A stretch of 64,000 nt of DNA. Origin: Emticicia sp. BO119. GTDB taxonomy: Bacteria; Bacteroidota; Bacteroidia; Cytophagales; Spirosomataceae. The position numbers and the translations under genes are program-made. Under the pieces are notes generated by a model. It was given only the letters and a program-made list of their open reading frames with translations, did no database searches and had not been told where the DNA came from. Position 1 is the first letter of the stretch. Every line of letters starts with the position of its first letter. Positions 1-8,929 of the stretch are shown piece by piece. The stretch spans positions 1 through 64,000 of the forward strand of contig NZ_JACETV010000001.1 in NCBI RefSeq assembly GCF_013912375.1, in the 5' to 3' direction.

Positions 1-1
1 G

Positions 2-349
2 AAGCAAAGAGCTACGTTACTATTCGAATTATATCCAGATATTAAGCAGGCTTATGACTTAACAATGAGTCTTTCCTATATCTTTGAAAATACCAATGAC
101 AAACTGTATGGCTTAACAAGGCTGGCTAAATGGCATGAGAAAGTAAGGCAGGCAGGTTTTAAATCGTTCAATACAGTAGCCAGGTCAATCCAGAATCATT
201 ATAGAACGATTGTCAACTTCTTTGAGAACAGAAGTACCAATGCTTCGGCTGAATCTTTTAATGCTAAGATTAAAGCATTTAGAAGTCAATTCAGAGGTGT
301 GAAGAATATCCCTTTCTTTTTATATAGACTTACGCAAATCTATGCTTAG
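2..349 (+). mobile_element. ISL3/ISAon1-like transposase, C-terminal part (cut by window edge)
   Basis: The frame is open to the left edge, so this is the 3' end of a longer gene, and an internal ATG at 65 is not needed as a start. The translation has the ending typical of DDE transposases of the ISL3 superfamily, ISAon1 group: NHYRTIVNFFENRSTNASAE followed by SFNAKIKAFR, where the Glu in ASAES is the likely third catalytic acid, and LYRLTQIYA just before the TAG stop. The bases after the stop (350-385) probably include the right inverted end of the IS, but the left end is outside the window so it cannot be paired. The element lies directly next to a decayed tRNA copy. Confidence 0.8.
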
Positions 350-416
350 ATATACCTACCCCACAGGTTTTAGACTTGATCCAAAATTACTAACAAAATT
401 GACCCATTAATCAGCC

Positions 417-453
417 AAAAAAGCCCTCCCGAATTTCTTCAAGAGGGCTTTTT
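417..453 (-). terminator. Rho-independent terminator of the decayed tRNA-Pro copy
   Basis: On the minus strand a GAGGG/CCCTC stem extended by A and T runs ends in a run of T. It is a diverged copy of the terminator at 550-581, so the duplicated unit included both tRNA and terminator. Confidence 0.7.
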
Positions 454-455
454 AG

Positions 456-526
456 TCGGGGTAGCCAGATTCGAACAGGGCGGCCGACCGTTGACGACCT
501 TCCGCTCTCAAAGCAGACGCGATAGC
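456..526 (-). pseudogene. Decayed tandem copy of tRNA-Pro (pseudo-tRNA)
   Basis: The sequence is homologous to the intact tRNA-Pro 133 bp to the right. The 3' acceptor strand, T-loop TTCGAAT and anticodon arm are kept. The 5' acceptor strand and part of the D arm are replaced by an A/T-rich stretch. About 15 bp (ACGGTCGGCCGCCCT on the tRNA strand) are inserted between the variable loop and the T arm. The anticodon loop reads TTTGAGA instead of TTTGGGA, so the anticodon would be UGA rather than UGG. Without a 5' acceptor strand it cannot form a functional tRNA. Confidence 0.8.
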
Positions 527-549
527 AATATTTTTTCATTATAAAAGCC

Positions 550-581
550 AAAAACCCTCTCAGAATTACTTCTAAGAGGGT
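550..581 (-). terminator. Terminator after tRNA-Pro
   Basis: On the minus strand, just after the tRNA 3' end, ACCCTCTTAGAA pairs imperfectly with TTCTGAGAGGGT and is followed by five T. Confidence 0.65.
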
Positions 582-588
582 CTTTGTG

Positions 589-662
589 TCGGGGTGGCCA
601 GATTCGAACTGACGACCTTCTGCTCCCAAAGCAGACGCGATACCGGGCTACGCTACACCCCG
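589..662 (-). tRNA. tRNA-Pro(UGG)
   Basis: A 74-nt cloverleaf: acceptor CGGGGTG pairs with CACCCCG, with discriminator A. Anticodon stem TCTGC/GCAGA holds loop TTTGGGA, giving anticodon TGG. The T-loop is TTCGAAT. CCA is not encoded. It lies between its terminator and the tRNA-Ser gene on the same strand. Confidence 0.96.
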
Positions 663-750
663 AGGGCGGTATCTAAAAATTTGAGAGTGCAAAGGTAGAA
701 AATTTTATTTCTAAATCAAAAATTTATTTTTAAAAAATTCTACACATCTC

Positions 751-839
<89 letters not shown>

Positions 840-927
840 TTTCCCGTTTGGGACTGCAAATATAAAGGCTCATTTTGTTTTATCAAAAAAGCGACCCGTT
901 TTTTCTTGATTTTTTTTCTAAATTCTT

Positions 928-1674
928 TCAACGATTCACAATTCCATCTTTTGCAAATATAATAGGCACTACATGAATCACTTTTACAGGCTTACCATCC
1001 TTGATTGCAGGTAACCAGTCATCAATTAATTTTACAACTCTTAGAGCTTCCCTATCCAGACTCTTGTTTCGTGTATTGACTACCTTAAAATCTGAGGTTT
1101 TACCAGTTTCATCAATCATAAAACGAACAAATACAGTACCACTGATATTATTTCTCATGGCTTCAATAGGATACCGGAGATTTTTGGCAACTTTTTCCAG
1201 ATATGCATATTGACCGCCGATAATCAAAGGTGGACGGCTAAGTGGAGCAAATAGGGTATCCTTATCGTTGATTATCTGATAAATGATGTTTTTCCTCGGA
1301 GGTTTAAAAGACACAAGGGCTTTCTTAGTAAAGTCATATTCCTGTTCGAGTTCAATAGCGTTTATATAATACTCCCATATACCCACTTTCTCGTCATTGG
1401 CATAATTTCCGATATTCAGAATGGTTTGACCGGAGTAGCGTGTCCAGATACTGTCTTTCTTGTTATTTTTATAATAACCCTCCTCTGTCAATTTATCATT
1501 TACCCATTTTTTATATAATCCATGCCTCACCTTTTTATCATCCGATAATACCTCGTATTCTTCTCTTTCGTTTGTAAAGGGGTTAGACGAATGCTTTTTA
1601 ACCACTTTCTTTAATTCCTGTCCTACAGCAGTCAATGCGCCAAGCATCAGCGCAACAGTAATCAATCTTTTCAT
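928..1674 (-). CDS. TonB-family C-terminal domain protein with MORN-like repeats
   Basis: An exported protein of 248 aa when started at the ATG at 1674; a GTG two codons upstream is possible. It has a signal peptide (KRLITVALMLGALTAVGQ). The middle (about residues 50-115) has MORN/YwqK-like pieces such as HGLYKKW and EGYYKNNKKDSIWTRY. The C-terminal domain (about 150-248) is TonB-like: YPIEAMRNNISGTVFVRFMI, then DREALRVVKLIDDWLPA and a final V-P-I-IFA strand. Such proteins are usually annotated as energy transducers, but there is no N-terminal anchor or Pro-rich linker, so it is more likely a periplasmic protein with a TonB-C fold. It starts 18 bp after accC and may be co-transcribed with it. 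Confidence 0.75.
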   Translation of the reverse strand: MKRLITVALMLGALTAVGQELKKVVKKHSSNPFTNEREEYEVLSDDKKVRHGLYKKWVNDKLTEEGYYKNNKKDSIWTRYSGQTILNIGNYANDEKVGIWEYYINAIELEQEYDFTKKALVSFKPPRKNIIYQIINDKDTLFAPLSRPPLIIGGQYAYLEKVAKNLRYPIEAMRNNISGTVFVRFMIDETGKTSDFKVVNTRNKSLDREALRVVKLIDDWLPAIKDGKPVKVIHVVPIIFAKDGIVNR

Positions 1675-1692
1675 AGTCACATACTTATTTCA

Positions 1693-3201
1693 TTATCTCA
1701 ATTTCGCTCTATTCTTCCGCCACTGACTAACATTATTCACCAAAGCACTACCATTATCAGCCACTTTAGGTTTGTTTTTATGCTTCATTAATTCAGCAGC
1801 TAATACGGCTACTATTTCCAGTTCGGTTTTATCAGCCTCTTCTTCTAATACTTCCGGTGTAAAATAAAGACTTACAAAACGCGTATCAAAATTACCACTC
1901 ACAAAGGCTTCGTGTCGTAGCGCAAATTTGCAGAAGGGCAGCGTAGTAGCTACGCCCGTTATCTTGAATTCATCAATGGCACGAATCATCTTTTCTATGG
2001 CCTCTGTGCGGGTATCGCCATAGCTGATGAGCTTGGCTATCATCGGGTCATAATAAATCGGAATCTCCATGCCCTCTTCAATCCCATCGTCTACACGCAC
2101 CCCATTCCCTTGCGGGCGCACATAAGTTTGTAATGTGCCCACATTAGGCAGGAAATTATTGGCAGGGTCTTCAGCACAGACACGCACTTCAATCGAGTGA
2201 CCTTTGATCTGTAAATCCTCCTGTTTCATACTCAAAGGCTTACCCTCTGCCACATGAATCATTTCTTTCACTAAATCAACTCCTGTAATTAATTCCGTCA
2301 CGGGGTGCTCTACCTGCAAGCGGGTATTCATTTCCAGAAAATAAAAATCCAGATTTTCGTCTACAATAAACTCTACTGTTCCGGCTCCATAATAATTACA
2401 AGCCTTTGCCACATTTACGGCGCAAATCCCCATCGCTTCTCTGATTGCCGGGGTTAAGACTGACGACGGCGCTTCCTCAATTACCTTCTGGTGGCGGCGC
2501 TGGATAGAACATTCACGCTCGAAGAGATAGACCACATTGCCGTGCTGGTCGCCCATTACCTGTATTTCTATATGCTTGGGCTTGGTAATATATTTTTCAA
2601 TGAAACACGAGCCATTGCCAAAGGCCGAGATAGCCTCACCCACGGCTCTGTCCATTTGTTCGTCAAACTCTTCTTCTCTTTCTACTACGCGCATCCCTTT
2701 TCCACCTCCTCCGGCACTGGCTTTTATCAGAATCGGATAGCCGATTTCGGCTGCTTTCGCTTTAGCTGCCACACGGTCGGTAATGGCATCAGGCGTGCCA
2801 GGTACCATTGGTATATTATAAGAAGCTACGGCATGTTTAGACGACAATTTATCGCCCATAATTTCAATCGATTCAGGTGATGGGCCGATAAAGATTAGCC
2901 CCGCCTCTTTTACTGCCTTTGAAAAACCAGCATTCTCAGAAAGGAATCCATACCCAGGATGAATGGCGTCAACGCCCAGACTTTGCGCTACTGCTATGAT
3001 TTTATCGCCTAACAGATAAGATTCTTTAGAGGGGGGCGGACCAATGCACACGGCTTCGTCGGCATATTTTACGTGCGGCGCATTCCGGTCGGCTTCCGAA
3101 AAAACGGCTACTGTACTGATTCCCATTTCACGGGCGGTTCGCATCACACGAAGCGCAATTTCACCCCTATTGGCTACAAGAATTTTTTTGATGGTCGGCA
3201 T
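1693..3201 (-). CDS. accC: Acetyl/propionyl-CoA carboxylase, biotin carboxylase subunit
   Basis: ATP-dependent carboxylation of the biotin carrier, the first half-reaction of acyl-CoA carboxylase (cytoplasm). The 502-aa protein has the N-terminal domain (KKILVANRGEIALRVMRTA), an ATP-grasp glycine loop (KASAGGGGKGMRVV), the PKHIEIQVMGDQHGNVVYL and ECSIQRRHQKVIEEAPS segments, and the catalytic EMNTRLQVEHPVTE. The C-terminal tail of about 50 residues is longer than in E. coli AccC and typical of the acyl-CoA carboxylase type in this phylum. No accB or carboxyltransferase is adjacent. A biotin carrier gene lies far away at 56502-57002 and could be a partner (inference). Confidence 0.93.
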   Translation of the reverse strand: MPTIKKILVANRGEIALRVMRTAREMGISTVAVFSEADRNAPHVKYADEAVCIGPPPSKESYLLGDKIIAVAQSLGVDAIHPGYGFLSENAGFSKAVKEAGLIFIGPSPESIEIMGDKLSSKHAVASYNIPMVPGTPDAITDRVAAKAKAAEIGYPILIKASAGGGGKGMRVVEREEEFDEQMDRAVGEAISAFGNGSCFIEKYITKPKHIEIQVMGDQHGNVVYLFERECSIQRRHQKVIEEAPSSVLTPAIREAMGICAVNVAKACNYYGAGTVEFIVDENLDFYFLEMNTRLQVEHPVTELITGVDLVKEMIHVAEGKPLSMKQEDLQIKGHSIEVRVCAEDPANNFLPNVGTLQTYVRPQGNGVRVDDGIEEGMEIPIYYDPMIAKLISYGDTRTEAIEKMIRAIDEFKITGVATTLPFCKFALRHEAFVSGNFDTRFVSLYFTPEVLEEEADKTELEIVAVLAAELMKHKNKPKVADNGSALVNNVSQWRKNRAKLR

Positions 3202-3326
3202 ATAAAAACGCTATCTGGTGTTTGTTTCAGATTACGAAGTAACATTAAAATCTGATTCAATTTTGAATATTTAATTAAAAATCTTGGACATTTTTCATAA
3301 AATAGGCTGGCACGGCTATTGACTGC

Positions 3327-3357
3327 TTGTTATCCATCCAAAATATTGATACTTTTG
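3327..3357 (+). promoter_or_regulatory. Bacteroidota promoter for the oxoamine synthase gene
   Basis: TTG at 3327-3329, 20-bp spacer, then TACTTTTG at 3350-3357. This is a full match to the TTG / TAnnTTTG consensus of the phylum's primary sigma factor. The leader to the start codon would be about 80 nt. Confidence 0.7.
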
Positions 3358-3443
3358 TTGAAAAAATGAAGATTTCTTCATCATTTTATTGTTAATTAAT
3401 CAGGCAACGAACAATACAAGTTCCTTCATTTCCTCTTACCATA

Positions 3444-4706
3444 ATGGCGAAAGATATTTTTGATAAAACAATTAGCGATTTAGGGCATATCGGTACACAA
3501 GCAAAACTGCTTAACTCTCACCACTACTACTCATTTCCAAGACTCACAGGCGAATTAGGGCCTTATATGGAATTTAACGGCAAACGTGTATTGAACTGGT
3601 CGTTGAATAACTATTTAGGTCTGGCCAATCACCCCGAAGTACGTCAGGCAGATACAGAAGCAACCGCTCAATACGGTTTGGCCTACCCGATGGGCGCGAG
3701 AATGATGACAGGTAATACCGAAATCCACGAGGCGTTTGAAAAGGAACTGGCAGCTTATGTAGGCAAAAAAGACTCTTTCTTATTAAATTATGGCTATCAG
3801 GGCGTAATGTCAGTGATTGAGTGTATTGTCGACCGTCGGGACGTGATTGTCTACGATGCCGAAAGCCACGCCTGCCTCATAGATGGTATCCGTTTGCACA
3901 AAGCCAAAGGAGGTGAATACTACAAGTATGTGCATAATGATATGGACAGCCTTGAGAAAAACCTCATAAGAGCTACCAAACTGGCCGAAGAAAGAGGCGG
4001 TGGAATACTCGTAATTACCGAAGGCGTATTCGGGATGTCGGGCAAGGTGGGTAGTCTGGATAAAATTGTTGAATTAAAGAAAAAATATAGCTTCCGTTTA
4101 CTGGTAGATGATGCACATGGTTTCGGAACGATGGGCGCTACAGGTGCAGGTGTTCCCGAGCACTTTGGTGTGCAGGATGAAGTAGATTTACATTTCTGTA
4201 CATTTGCCAAATCAATGGCGGCTATCGGGGCATTCATTGCCGCTGACCCTGATGTGGTGATGTTCCTGAAATACAATATGCGTTCACAAACCTATGCCAA
4301 GGCGTTACCAATGCCGTATGTTTTAGGTGGCATGAAACGTCTGGAACTCATCAGAAATCACCCCGAATATAGAGAGCAATTGTGGACGATCGTTCATGCT
4401 TTACAAGACGGTTTCCGCAGGCGCGGGTTTGATATCGGTGATACCACTTCGCCTGTTACACCGGTTTTATTACACGGAAATTATGACCTGCCAACGGTTA
4501 CAAATCTGATTCGTGACCTGAGAGAAAACATGGGTATTTTCTGCTCTGTAATCATTTATCCGGTAGTACCAAAGGGCGTTATTATGCTACGCATTATCCC
4601 TACAGCTTCGCATACATTAGAAGATGTAGAATACACAATGGATTGCTTTGAGAAGGTACAGGCGAAGTTGCAGGCAGGCGAATACGCTCCGTTGATAGTA
4701 GCTTGA
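3444..4706 (+). CDS. PLP-dependent alpha-oxoamine synthase (serine palmitoyltransferase-like)
   Basis: Condenses an amino acid with an acyl thioester, with decarboxylation. The 420-aa fold-type I enzyme has SLNNYLGLANHPEV at the N-terminus, the substrate His in DAESHACLIDG, the cofactor Asp-His pair in VDDAHGFG (D222, H225) and the PLP lysine in CTFAKSMAAIGAF (K256). In Bacteroidota this family makes the 3-keto-sphinganine base of sphingolipids from serine or, from cysteate, the capnine base of sulfonolipids. Related KBL and BioF enzymes are less likely because no threonine dehydrogenase or bio gene is adjacent. The substrate cannot be decided from sequence alone. Confidence 0.82.
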   Translation: MAKDIFDKTISDLGHIGTQAKLLNSHHYYSFPRLTGELGPYMEFNGKRVLNWSLNNYLGLANHPEVRQADTEATAQYGLAYPMGARMMTGNTEIHEAFEKELAAYVGKKDSFLLNYGYQGVMSVIECIVDRRDVIVYDAESHACLIDGIRLHKAKGGEYYKYVHNDMDSLEKNLIRATKLAEERGGGILVITEGVFGMSGKVGSLDKIVELKKKYSFRLLVDDAHGFGTMGATGAGVPEHFGVQDEVDLHFCTFAKSMAAIGAFIAADPDVVMFLKYNMRSQTYAKALPMPYVLGGMKRLELIRNHPEYREQLWTIVHALQDGFRRRGFDIGDTTSPVTPVLLHGNYDLPTVTNLIRDLRENMGIFCSVIIYPVVPKGVIMLRIIPTASHTLEDVEYTMDCFEKVQAKLQAGEYAPLIVA

Positions 4707-4766
4707 TTTATAGCAAAAAAAGCCATTTTTAAGGGCTGTAGACAACATTCAGTACAGATAGGCGTT

Positions 4767-4794
4767 AAAAAGTCAGGCATAAACCTGACTTTTT
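4767..4794 (+). terminator. Bidirectional terminator
   Basis: AAAAAGTCAGG pairs perfectly with CCTGACTTTTT across a 6-nt loop, and more T follows. It ends the oxoamine synthase transcript. Confidence 0.85.
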
Positions 4795-4939
4795 GCATTT
4801 TTTTACAAAAAACAGCGTTTTTTGATGGTATTTTTTGTAGAAAAATTTGTAATTTTTGTCAATATGTCTAACTTGCAAGTAGTTTATTTCGTATTTAAGT
4901 AGATAATTTCATTCATTAACCAAATCCGTTACAATTACT

Positions 4940-5116
4940 ATGAACAAGTACAAAGAACTCAGTGACCTTGTTGCTTCTTTAGCAGGAGATTTTGACAAAT
5001 TTTATGACAAAGGCAACAAAGCTGCTGGCACAAGAGTTAGAGCCGGAATGGCACAACTGGCTGCCTGGGCTAAAGCAACAAGAGCCGAAGTACAGTCCAT
5101 AAAAAATGGTCAATAA
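4940..5116 (+). CDS. Small histone H1-like (Hc1) DNA-binding protein, 58 aa
   Basis: A short gene starting at ATG 4940 and ending TAA 5116. The protein reads MNKYKELSDLVASLAGDFDK, then FYDKGNKAAGTRVRAGMAQL, and ends with RAEVQSIKNGQ. This is the widespread Bacteroidota histone H1 homologue (Hc1 family), a helical, lysine-rich protein of about 60 residues thought to bind and compact DNA. The conserved core GNKAAGTRVR is intact. It is monocistronic, between terminators at 4767-4794 and 5140-5187, as expected for an abundant nucleoid protein. Confidence 0.9.
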   Translation: MNKYKELSDLVASLAGDFDKFYDKGNKAAGTRVRAGMAQLAAWAKATRAEVQSIKNGQ

Positions 5117-5139
5117 AACCACTTTTGTTTATGATTAGC

Positions 5140-5187
5140 TATAGAGAGATAAGCTCTGTTTCCGAGCTTATCTCTCTATATTTTTTC
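5140..5187 (+). terminator. Strong terminator of the histone H1 gene
   Basis: A perfect 17-bp stem (5140-5156 with 5164-5180), a 7-nt loop and a T6 tract. The hairpin contains the stop codon (5176-5178) of the convergent MaoC gene, so the two genes share it. On the minus strand there is no T tract after it. Confidence 0.9.
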
Positions 5188-5583
5188 GGGGTGCATCAAC
5201 GTCGCCAATCCTCTGATCGTACGGCGTGAAGTACCCTTGATAAACACCTCGCCTGTTATCTGGGCAATGTGTTTTTCACGGTCAACAGTCATTACCGTAA
5301 ACACCACTTCATAATCAGTATCCACAAACATTGGGAACAAATATTCAGTCTCCTGTTTCATATAGACAGATCCTTCGCCCGGAAACTCCATACCGAGGAT
5401 GCGTGTAAAAACACTACTGCTCAGGTGTCCATGAATAATGGGACGTTTAAAACGGGTTTTAGCGGCATATTCAGGGTCTAAATGTAAAGGGTTTTTATCT
5501 CCGGTTACTTCGGCAAATTTCTGTACATCTTCCTGCGAAAAGCGGAATTCGTATTTGTAGGTATCTCCAATTTCTAAAAGCAT
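5176..5583 (-). CDS. MaoC-family (R)-specific enoyl-CoA hydratase
   Basis: A 135-aa single hotdog-domain protein. The hydratase-2 motif is clear: FAEVTGDKNPLHLDPEYAA with catalytic Asp29 and His34, followed by the IIHGHLSSSVFTRIL helix. The family hydrates 2-enoyl-CoA to (R)-3-hydroxyacyl-CoA (PhaJ-like) or acts on related acyl thioesters in lipid metabolism. It is monocistronic; the physiological substrate is not shown by the context. Confidence 0.85.
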   Translation of the reverse strand: MLLEIGDTYKYEFRFSQEDVQKFAEVTGDKNPLHLDPEYAAKTRFKRPIIHGHLSSSVFTRILGMEFPGEGSVYMKQETEYLFPMFVDTDYEVVFTVMTVDREKHIAQITGEVFIKGTSRRTIRGLATLMHPEKI

Positions 5584-5650
5584 AAGAATGGGTTTTGTAA
5601 GGAATGATTTGCAAATATAGGAATTAGTCTACTTAAATCTTCTACAGTTG

Positions 5651-6157
5651 TTATTTCACTAATTCGGCTATTTTCTTTTCAAACACACCCGTAGATTGAG
5701 CAGGAAAAGGTACCCTCATACCTCCACCGAATTTTAAAGCTTCAATGTTATTTAGCTTGATACTAATTACGGTCTTATCGTTTACTGTTTTTATCCTTAT
5801 ATTAAAATTACCTGATACAGTTTGTATCCTTCCCATGCCTTCATCTCTGACAACTATCCAGGCATTAGGGTCTTTTGGAGCTCCATCCTTTTCAAGAGTA
5901 AAGACGTTTATAAAAGAATGATTTTCAGAAGTAATAATTCCACTTGTTTTGTCAATTATCTTTATTGAAATACCATTTTCTGATAATACGTCAACTACTT
6001 TACTCCAAACTTCATCAAATGTTTTGCTTGATGAATCTATATAAGCAGTTGTTTGATAATTCCCTTTAAGCAAAGGCTGTCCTTTGGGTATTTGCTGTTG
6101 AGCCATGGCGAAAATGCTTAAAAAGGAAAATAGAATGGCAATAAAAAGTTTTTTCAT
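5651..6157 (-). CDS. Exported hypothetical protein
   Basis: 168 aa from ATG 6157; longer frames upstream run into the terminator region. The signal peptide is MKKLFIAILFSFLSIFAMAQ. The mature part has a predicted alpha/beta pattern (TFDEVWSKVVDVLSENGISI, KIIDKTSGIITSE) similar in layout to outer-membrane-associated lipoprotein domains in which a Val-rich helix precedes beta strands. I do not recognise a named family. No lipobox is present, so it is likely periplasmic. Confidence 0.6.
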   Translation of the reverse strand: MKKLFIAILFSFLSIFAMAQQQIPKGQPLLKGNYQTTAYIDSSSKTFDEVWSKVVDVLSENGISIKIIDKTSGIITSENHSFINVFTLEKDGAPKDPNAWIVVRDEGMGRIQTVSGNFNIRIKTVNDKTVISIKLNNIEALKFGGGMRVPFPAQSTGVFEKKIAELVK

Positions 6158-6210
6158 TGGGGAGTTAATTAAGGTTACACCCGAAAAATAGTTATTAATC
6201 CCTTTACAAC

Positions 6211-6239
6211 AAAAAAACATTCTAATTATTCAGAATGTT
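6211..6239 (-). terminator. Terminator-like hairpin
   Basis: AACATTCT (6217-6224) pairs with AGAATGTT (6232-6239). On the minus strand seven T follow. It is the second of two hairpins after the TonB-dependent receptor gene. Confidence 0.6.
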
Positions 6240-6281
6240 TCTTGATTTTACTTTATCACAAGTGGTATATAGTTACCTGAA

Positions 6282-6319
6282 TAAAAAAGGCGAACCAGTT
6301 TGTAGTTTCTGGTTCGCCT
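6282..6319 (-). terminator. Rho-independent terminator of the TonB-dependent receptor gene
   Basis: A perfect 11-bp stem AGGCGAACCAG/CTGGTTCGCCT followed on the minus strand by T6, 18 bp past the stop codon. Confidence 0.9.
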
Positions 6320-6336
6320 CATAGTATGTTTAACGA

Positions 6337-8781
6337 CTAATTATTTTCTCCGCCTTGTACATCATCATTTCTGATACCGCGTTTGTTCTTTTTGATTGAT
6401 TCTTTGAGTTTACCAAATTTATAATTCAGGCTGAAGTTGAATGATCTGAAATAATTTCTCTGCTCGCTGAATTGCAGAAAATCAGGGCCAAAAGAGTTTC
6501 TGATATTTCTTCTGAATTTATTAAAGGGATTATTGAAAGACGCCGAAAACGATAACTTATCTTTTACTACATCTTTATTCACACTGGCCGAGTAGCCCAG
6601 AAAGTGATTGGTTTTTTCCTGAATATTAATATTCGGGCCATTATAATTGATATTCACATTTACACGCCAGTTTTTCTCTAATCTATAGCCCGACGAAAGA
6701 TTTGCCCCATACATAAGCCCCTTATTTTTGATGAGTTTATCATTAATAATGCCCTCTGTCATGGCATAGGCCGTTCTTGAGTTGATGCTTAGGTTCCATT
6801 TTTTTGTAATCGGATAGTTGAAATTGACAATAACCATAGGTAATAATTTAGCCTTGCCCACATTGCCAAAGGACGAGCGTGTAATTTTGGTAGCCGGGTC
6901 ATACACAATAACAGGGAAAAACATATCTTTAATAAACATATGGCCTACACCAAGGCTGAAAGAACTTTTACCTGACCAGTTGTAGCCTATATTAATATCA
7001 TTCATAATAGAAGGTTTCAGATTCGGGTTACCTGTGCGTTCAAAACTTGGATTAGAGCGGTCAACAAACGGATTGAGCTGATAAATACCAGGTCTTCTGA
7101 TACGCTGCGTATAACCAAAATTCAGACCCGATTTTTTAAATTTCCGGTTGATTGAAATCGTAGGAATCACATTAAAATAATTCTGGCTTACTTTGGTATT
7201 AGTCGTAGCAAAGTCGGCATCCAGCACGGTTTGCTCCACTCTGACACCCGCTTTTACACCCCATTTCTTGAAATTATATTGATAGGTATTATAGATGCCG
7301 TATATATTCTGCGTATTAGAAAATTTATTGCTGAGCTCGTCTAAAATCTGATAAGCATCTGTATCAGAATTATAGGTGCGATATTCAAAATTACTCTTAT
7401 TGTCTCTCAGGATACCTTTCATCCCGGCTTCTATCATCAGTTTTTTGACAGGATGCACATAATCGACCTGTATGGTATGTTCTGAAAACAGTTGGTCATT
7501 GAGCTGGCGGTAATCAGGCAAATCATAGTTGATACGCTCCGAAATGCCAATCACATTATCTTGTCCGTTGTCAAAGCCATAGTATCTGTAAGAAAATGTC
7601 AGCAAACGGTTTTTATCTGCCCTGAAACCCAACTGATAATTCAGGGCGGCATCAAAGCCCTTACCGTTACCATTGCCTCTATTATTAAGGTAATAGCGTT
7701 GCAGGATTTCACTTCCTTTTGTCAGGTCTGAACTCTGGCTGCTGGTAGCATCGTTCCTGTTTCCGTTAACGTTAAATTGCCCGGAAATCAGGTTCAGACT
7801 ATCCACTTCATAACTAAGCTCCAATCCCAGATAGCCACTTTTACTTTCTGATTGGTTGAAGCCGCGCTGGTCGAGTAGGGTTGAATATTCACCAAAAGTA
7901 TTCCGGGTGATAATGGTAGCAGTCTGAGGATTATTATAGATATTACCCCCACCAAAAGCCGAAAGCCCCCATTTGCCTATTTTAGCAGAAAGCGACCCCC
8001 CGATACCAGGCCCGCCTACAGGAAAACGTTCACTCAGATTTAAACTGCCATTATAGCCATTAGTCACATTCTTGTTGGTAATAATATTAATAATACCTGA
8101 GAGTCCTTCAGCATCATATTTGGATGGTGGCGTCGTGATAACCTCAATCCGTTGGATAGAGGATGCAGGCATACTTCTCAATATATCTTTATAGCTCCGT
8201 TCAACCATGCTTGAGGGCTTGCCATTAATCAATATCCTGAAGTCAGTATTGCCTTTCAGTTGTATATTATCTTCGGCATCGAGCGAAAGATACGGTACTT
8301 TTCTCATCATATCCAGCACACTGAATACCTTGCTTTCGGGGTCGGCCTGAGTATCGTAAGAAATACGGTCAACCTCTTGTTTTACAATTTGTTTGGTGGC
8401 ACTCACTTTTACTTCTTTCAATCCAAGGGCTTCTTCAGTAATCAAAATTTTACCTAAATCAAGCGTAGTTTTGGTTGAATCAGACAAATCAGCTACCAAT
8501 GTTTTTCCCTTAAATCCTACTCCCGATATCACAAGATAATATTTATAAGGTTTCAATCCGACAAATCTGAATGAGCCGTCCGCTTTAGAATAATCTACTT
8601 TTACAGATACATTTTTGTCTTTCATGAGCGCAACAGTAATAAAATCAGGATTTTTCTGTGATACCGAATCGACAAGAACGCCAATAATCTGCTGGCCTTT
8701 TACGGCTGATTGCGCGTGAGCATAAGCGGAGAGCAGCAAGCCTGCCAAAGCAAGCATACAAGAAAGTAAGAGCTTTTTCAT
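6337..8781 (-). CDS. TonB-dependent receptor-like outer membrane protein (OMP_b-brl_3 type)
   Basis: 814 aa with signal peptide MKKLLLSCMLALAGLLLSAY and cleavage after AHA. An N-terminal carboxypeptidase-regulatory-like beta sandwich (about 30-115) is followed by a plug domain (about 125-240; KEVDRISY-like strand, VLDMMRKVPYLSLD, RIEVITTPPSKYDAEGLSGI) and a 22-strand-type barrel to the end. It lacks the long SusC signature and no SusD-like gene is adjacent, so it belongs to the shorter outer membrane beta-barrel family whose ligands are mostly unknown. It is monocistronic, with its own promoter and double terminators. Confidence 0.87.
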   Translation of the reverse strand: MKKLLLSCMLALAGLLLSAYAHAQSAVKGQQIIGVLVDSVSQKNPDFITVALMKDKNVSVKVDYSKADGSFRFVGLKPYKYYLVISGVGFKGKTLVADLSDSTKTTLDLGKILITEEALGLKEVKVSATKQIVKQEVDRISYDTQADPESKVFSVLDMMRKVPYLSLDAEDNIQLKGNTDFRILINGKPSSMVERSYKDILRSMPASSIQRIEVITTPPSKYDAEGLSGIINIITNKNVTNGYNGSLNLSERFPVGGPGIGGSLSAKIGKWGLSAFGGGNIYNNPQTATIITRNTFGEYSTLLDQRGFNQSESKSGYLGLELSYEVDSLNLISGQFNVNGNRNDATSSQSSDLTKGSEILQRYYLNNRGNGNGKGFDAALNYQLGFRADKNRLLTFSYRYYGFDNGQDNVIGISERINYDLPDYRQLNDQLFSEHTIQVDYVHPVKKLMIEAGMKGILRDNKSNFEYRTYNSDTDAYQILDELSNKFSNTQNIYGIYNTYQYNFKKWGVKAGVRVEQTVLDADFATTNTKVSQNYFNVIPTISINRKFKKSGLNFGYTQRIRRPGIYQLNPFVDRSNPSFERTGNPNLKPSIMNDINIGYNWSGKSSFSLGVGHMFIKDMFFPVIVYDPATKITRSSFGNVGKAKLLPMVIVNFNYPITKKWNLSINSRTAYAMTEGIINDKLIKNKGLMYGANLSSGYRLEKNWRVNVNINYNGPNINIQEKTNHFLGYSASVNKDVVKDKLSFSASFNNPFNKFRRNIRNSFGPDFLQFSEQRNYFRSFNFSLNYKFGKLKESIKKNKRGIRNDDVQGGENN

Positions 8782-8929
8782 GTGTTTTTATTCTTTTTTG
8801 TATTTAAAAAGCAATAGTTTTCCATCAGGGCAAAATGCCCTTAAAATTTTTCACGCATGACCTTTTAATTCATGCAGTGAAGAAACCTTTATAAGTGATA
8901 CGGTATAGTGATTTTAATCTACGACAGCG

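Noticed and set aside
411-629. A 72-codon minus-strand frame across the tRNA region
   Set aside because: It lies on tRNA, pseudo-tRNA and terminator sequence and has no protein features.
3444-4706. Naming the oxoamine synthase kbl or bioF
   Set aside because: No threonine dehydrogenase or biotin genes are nearby and the sequence resembles serine palmitoyltransferases at least as well; the substrate is left open.
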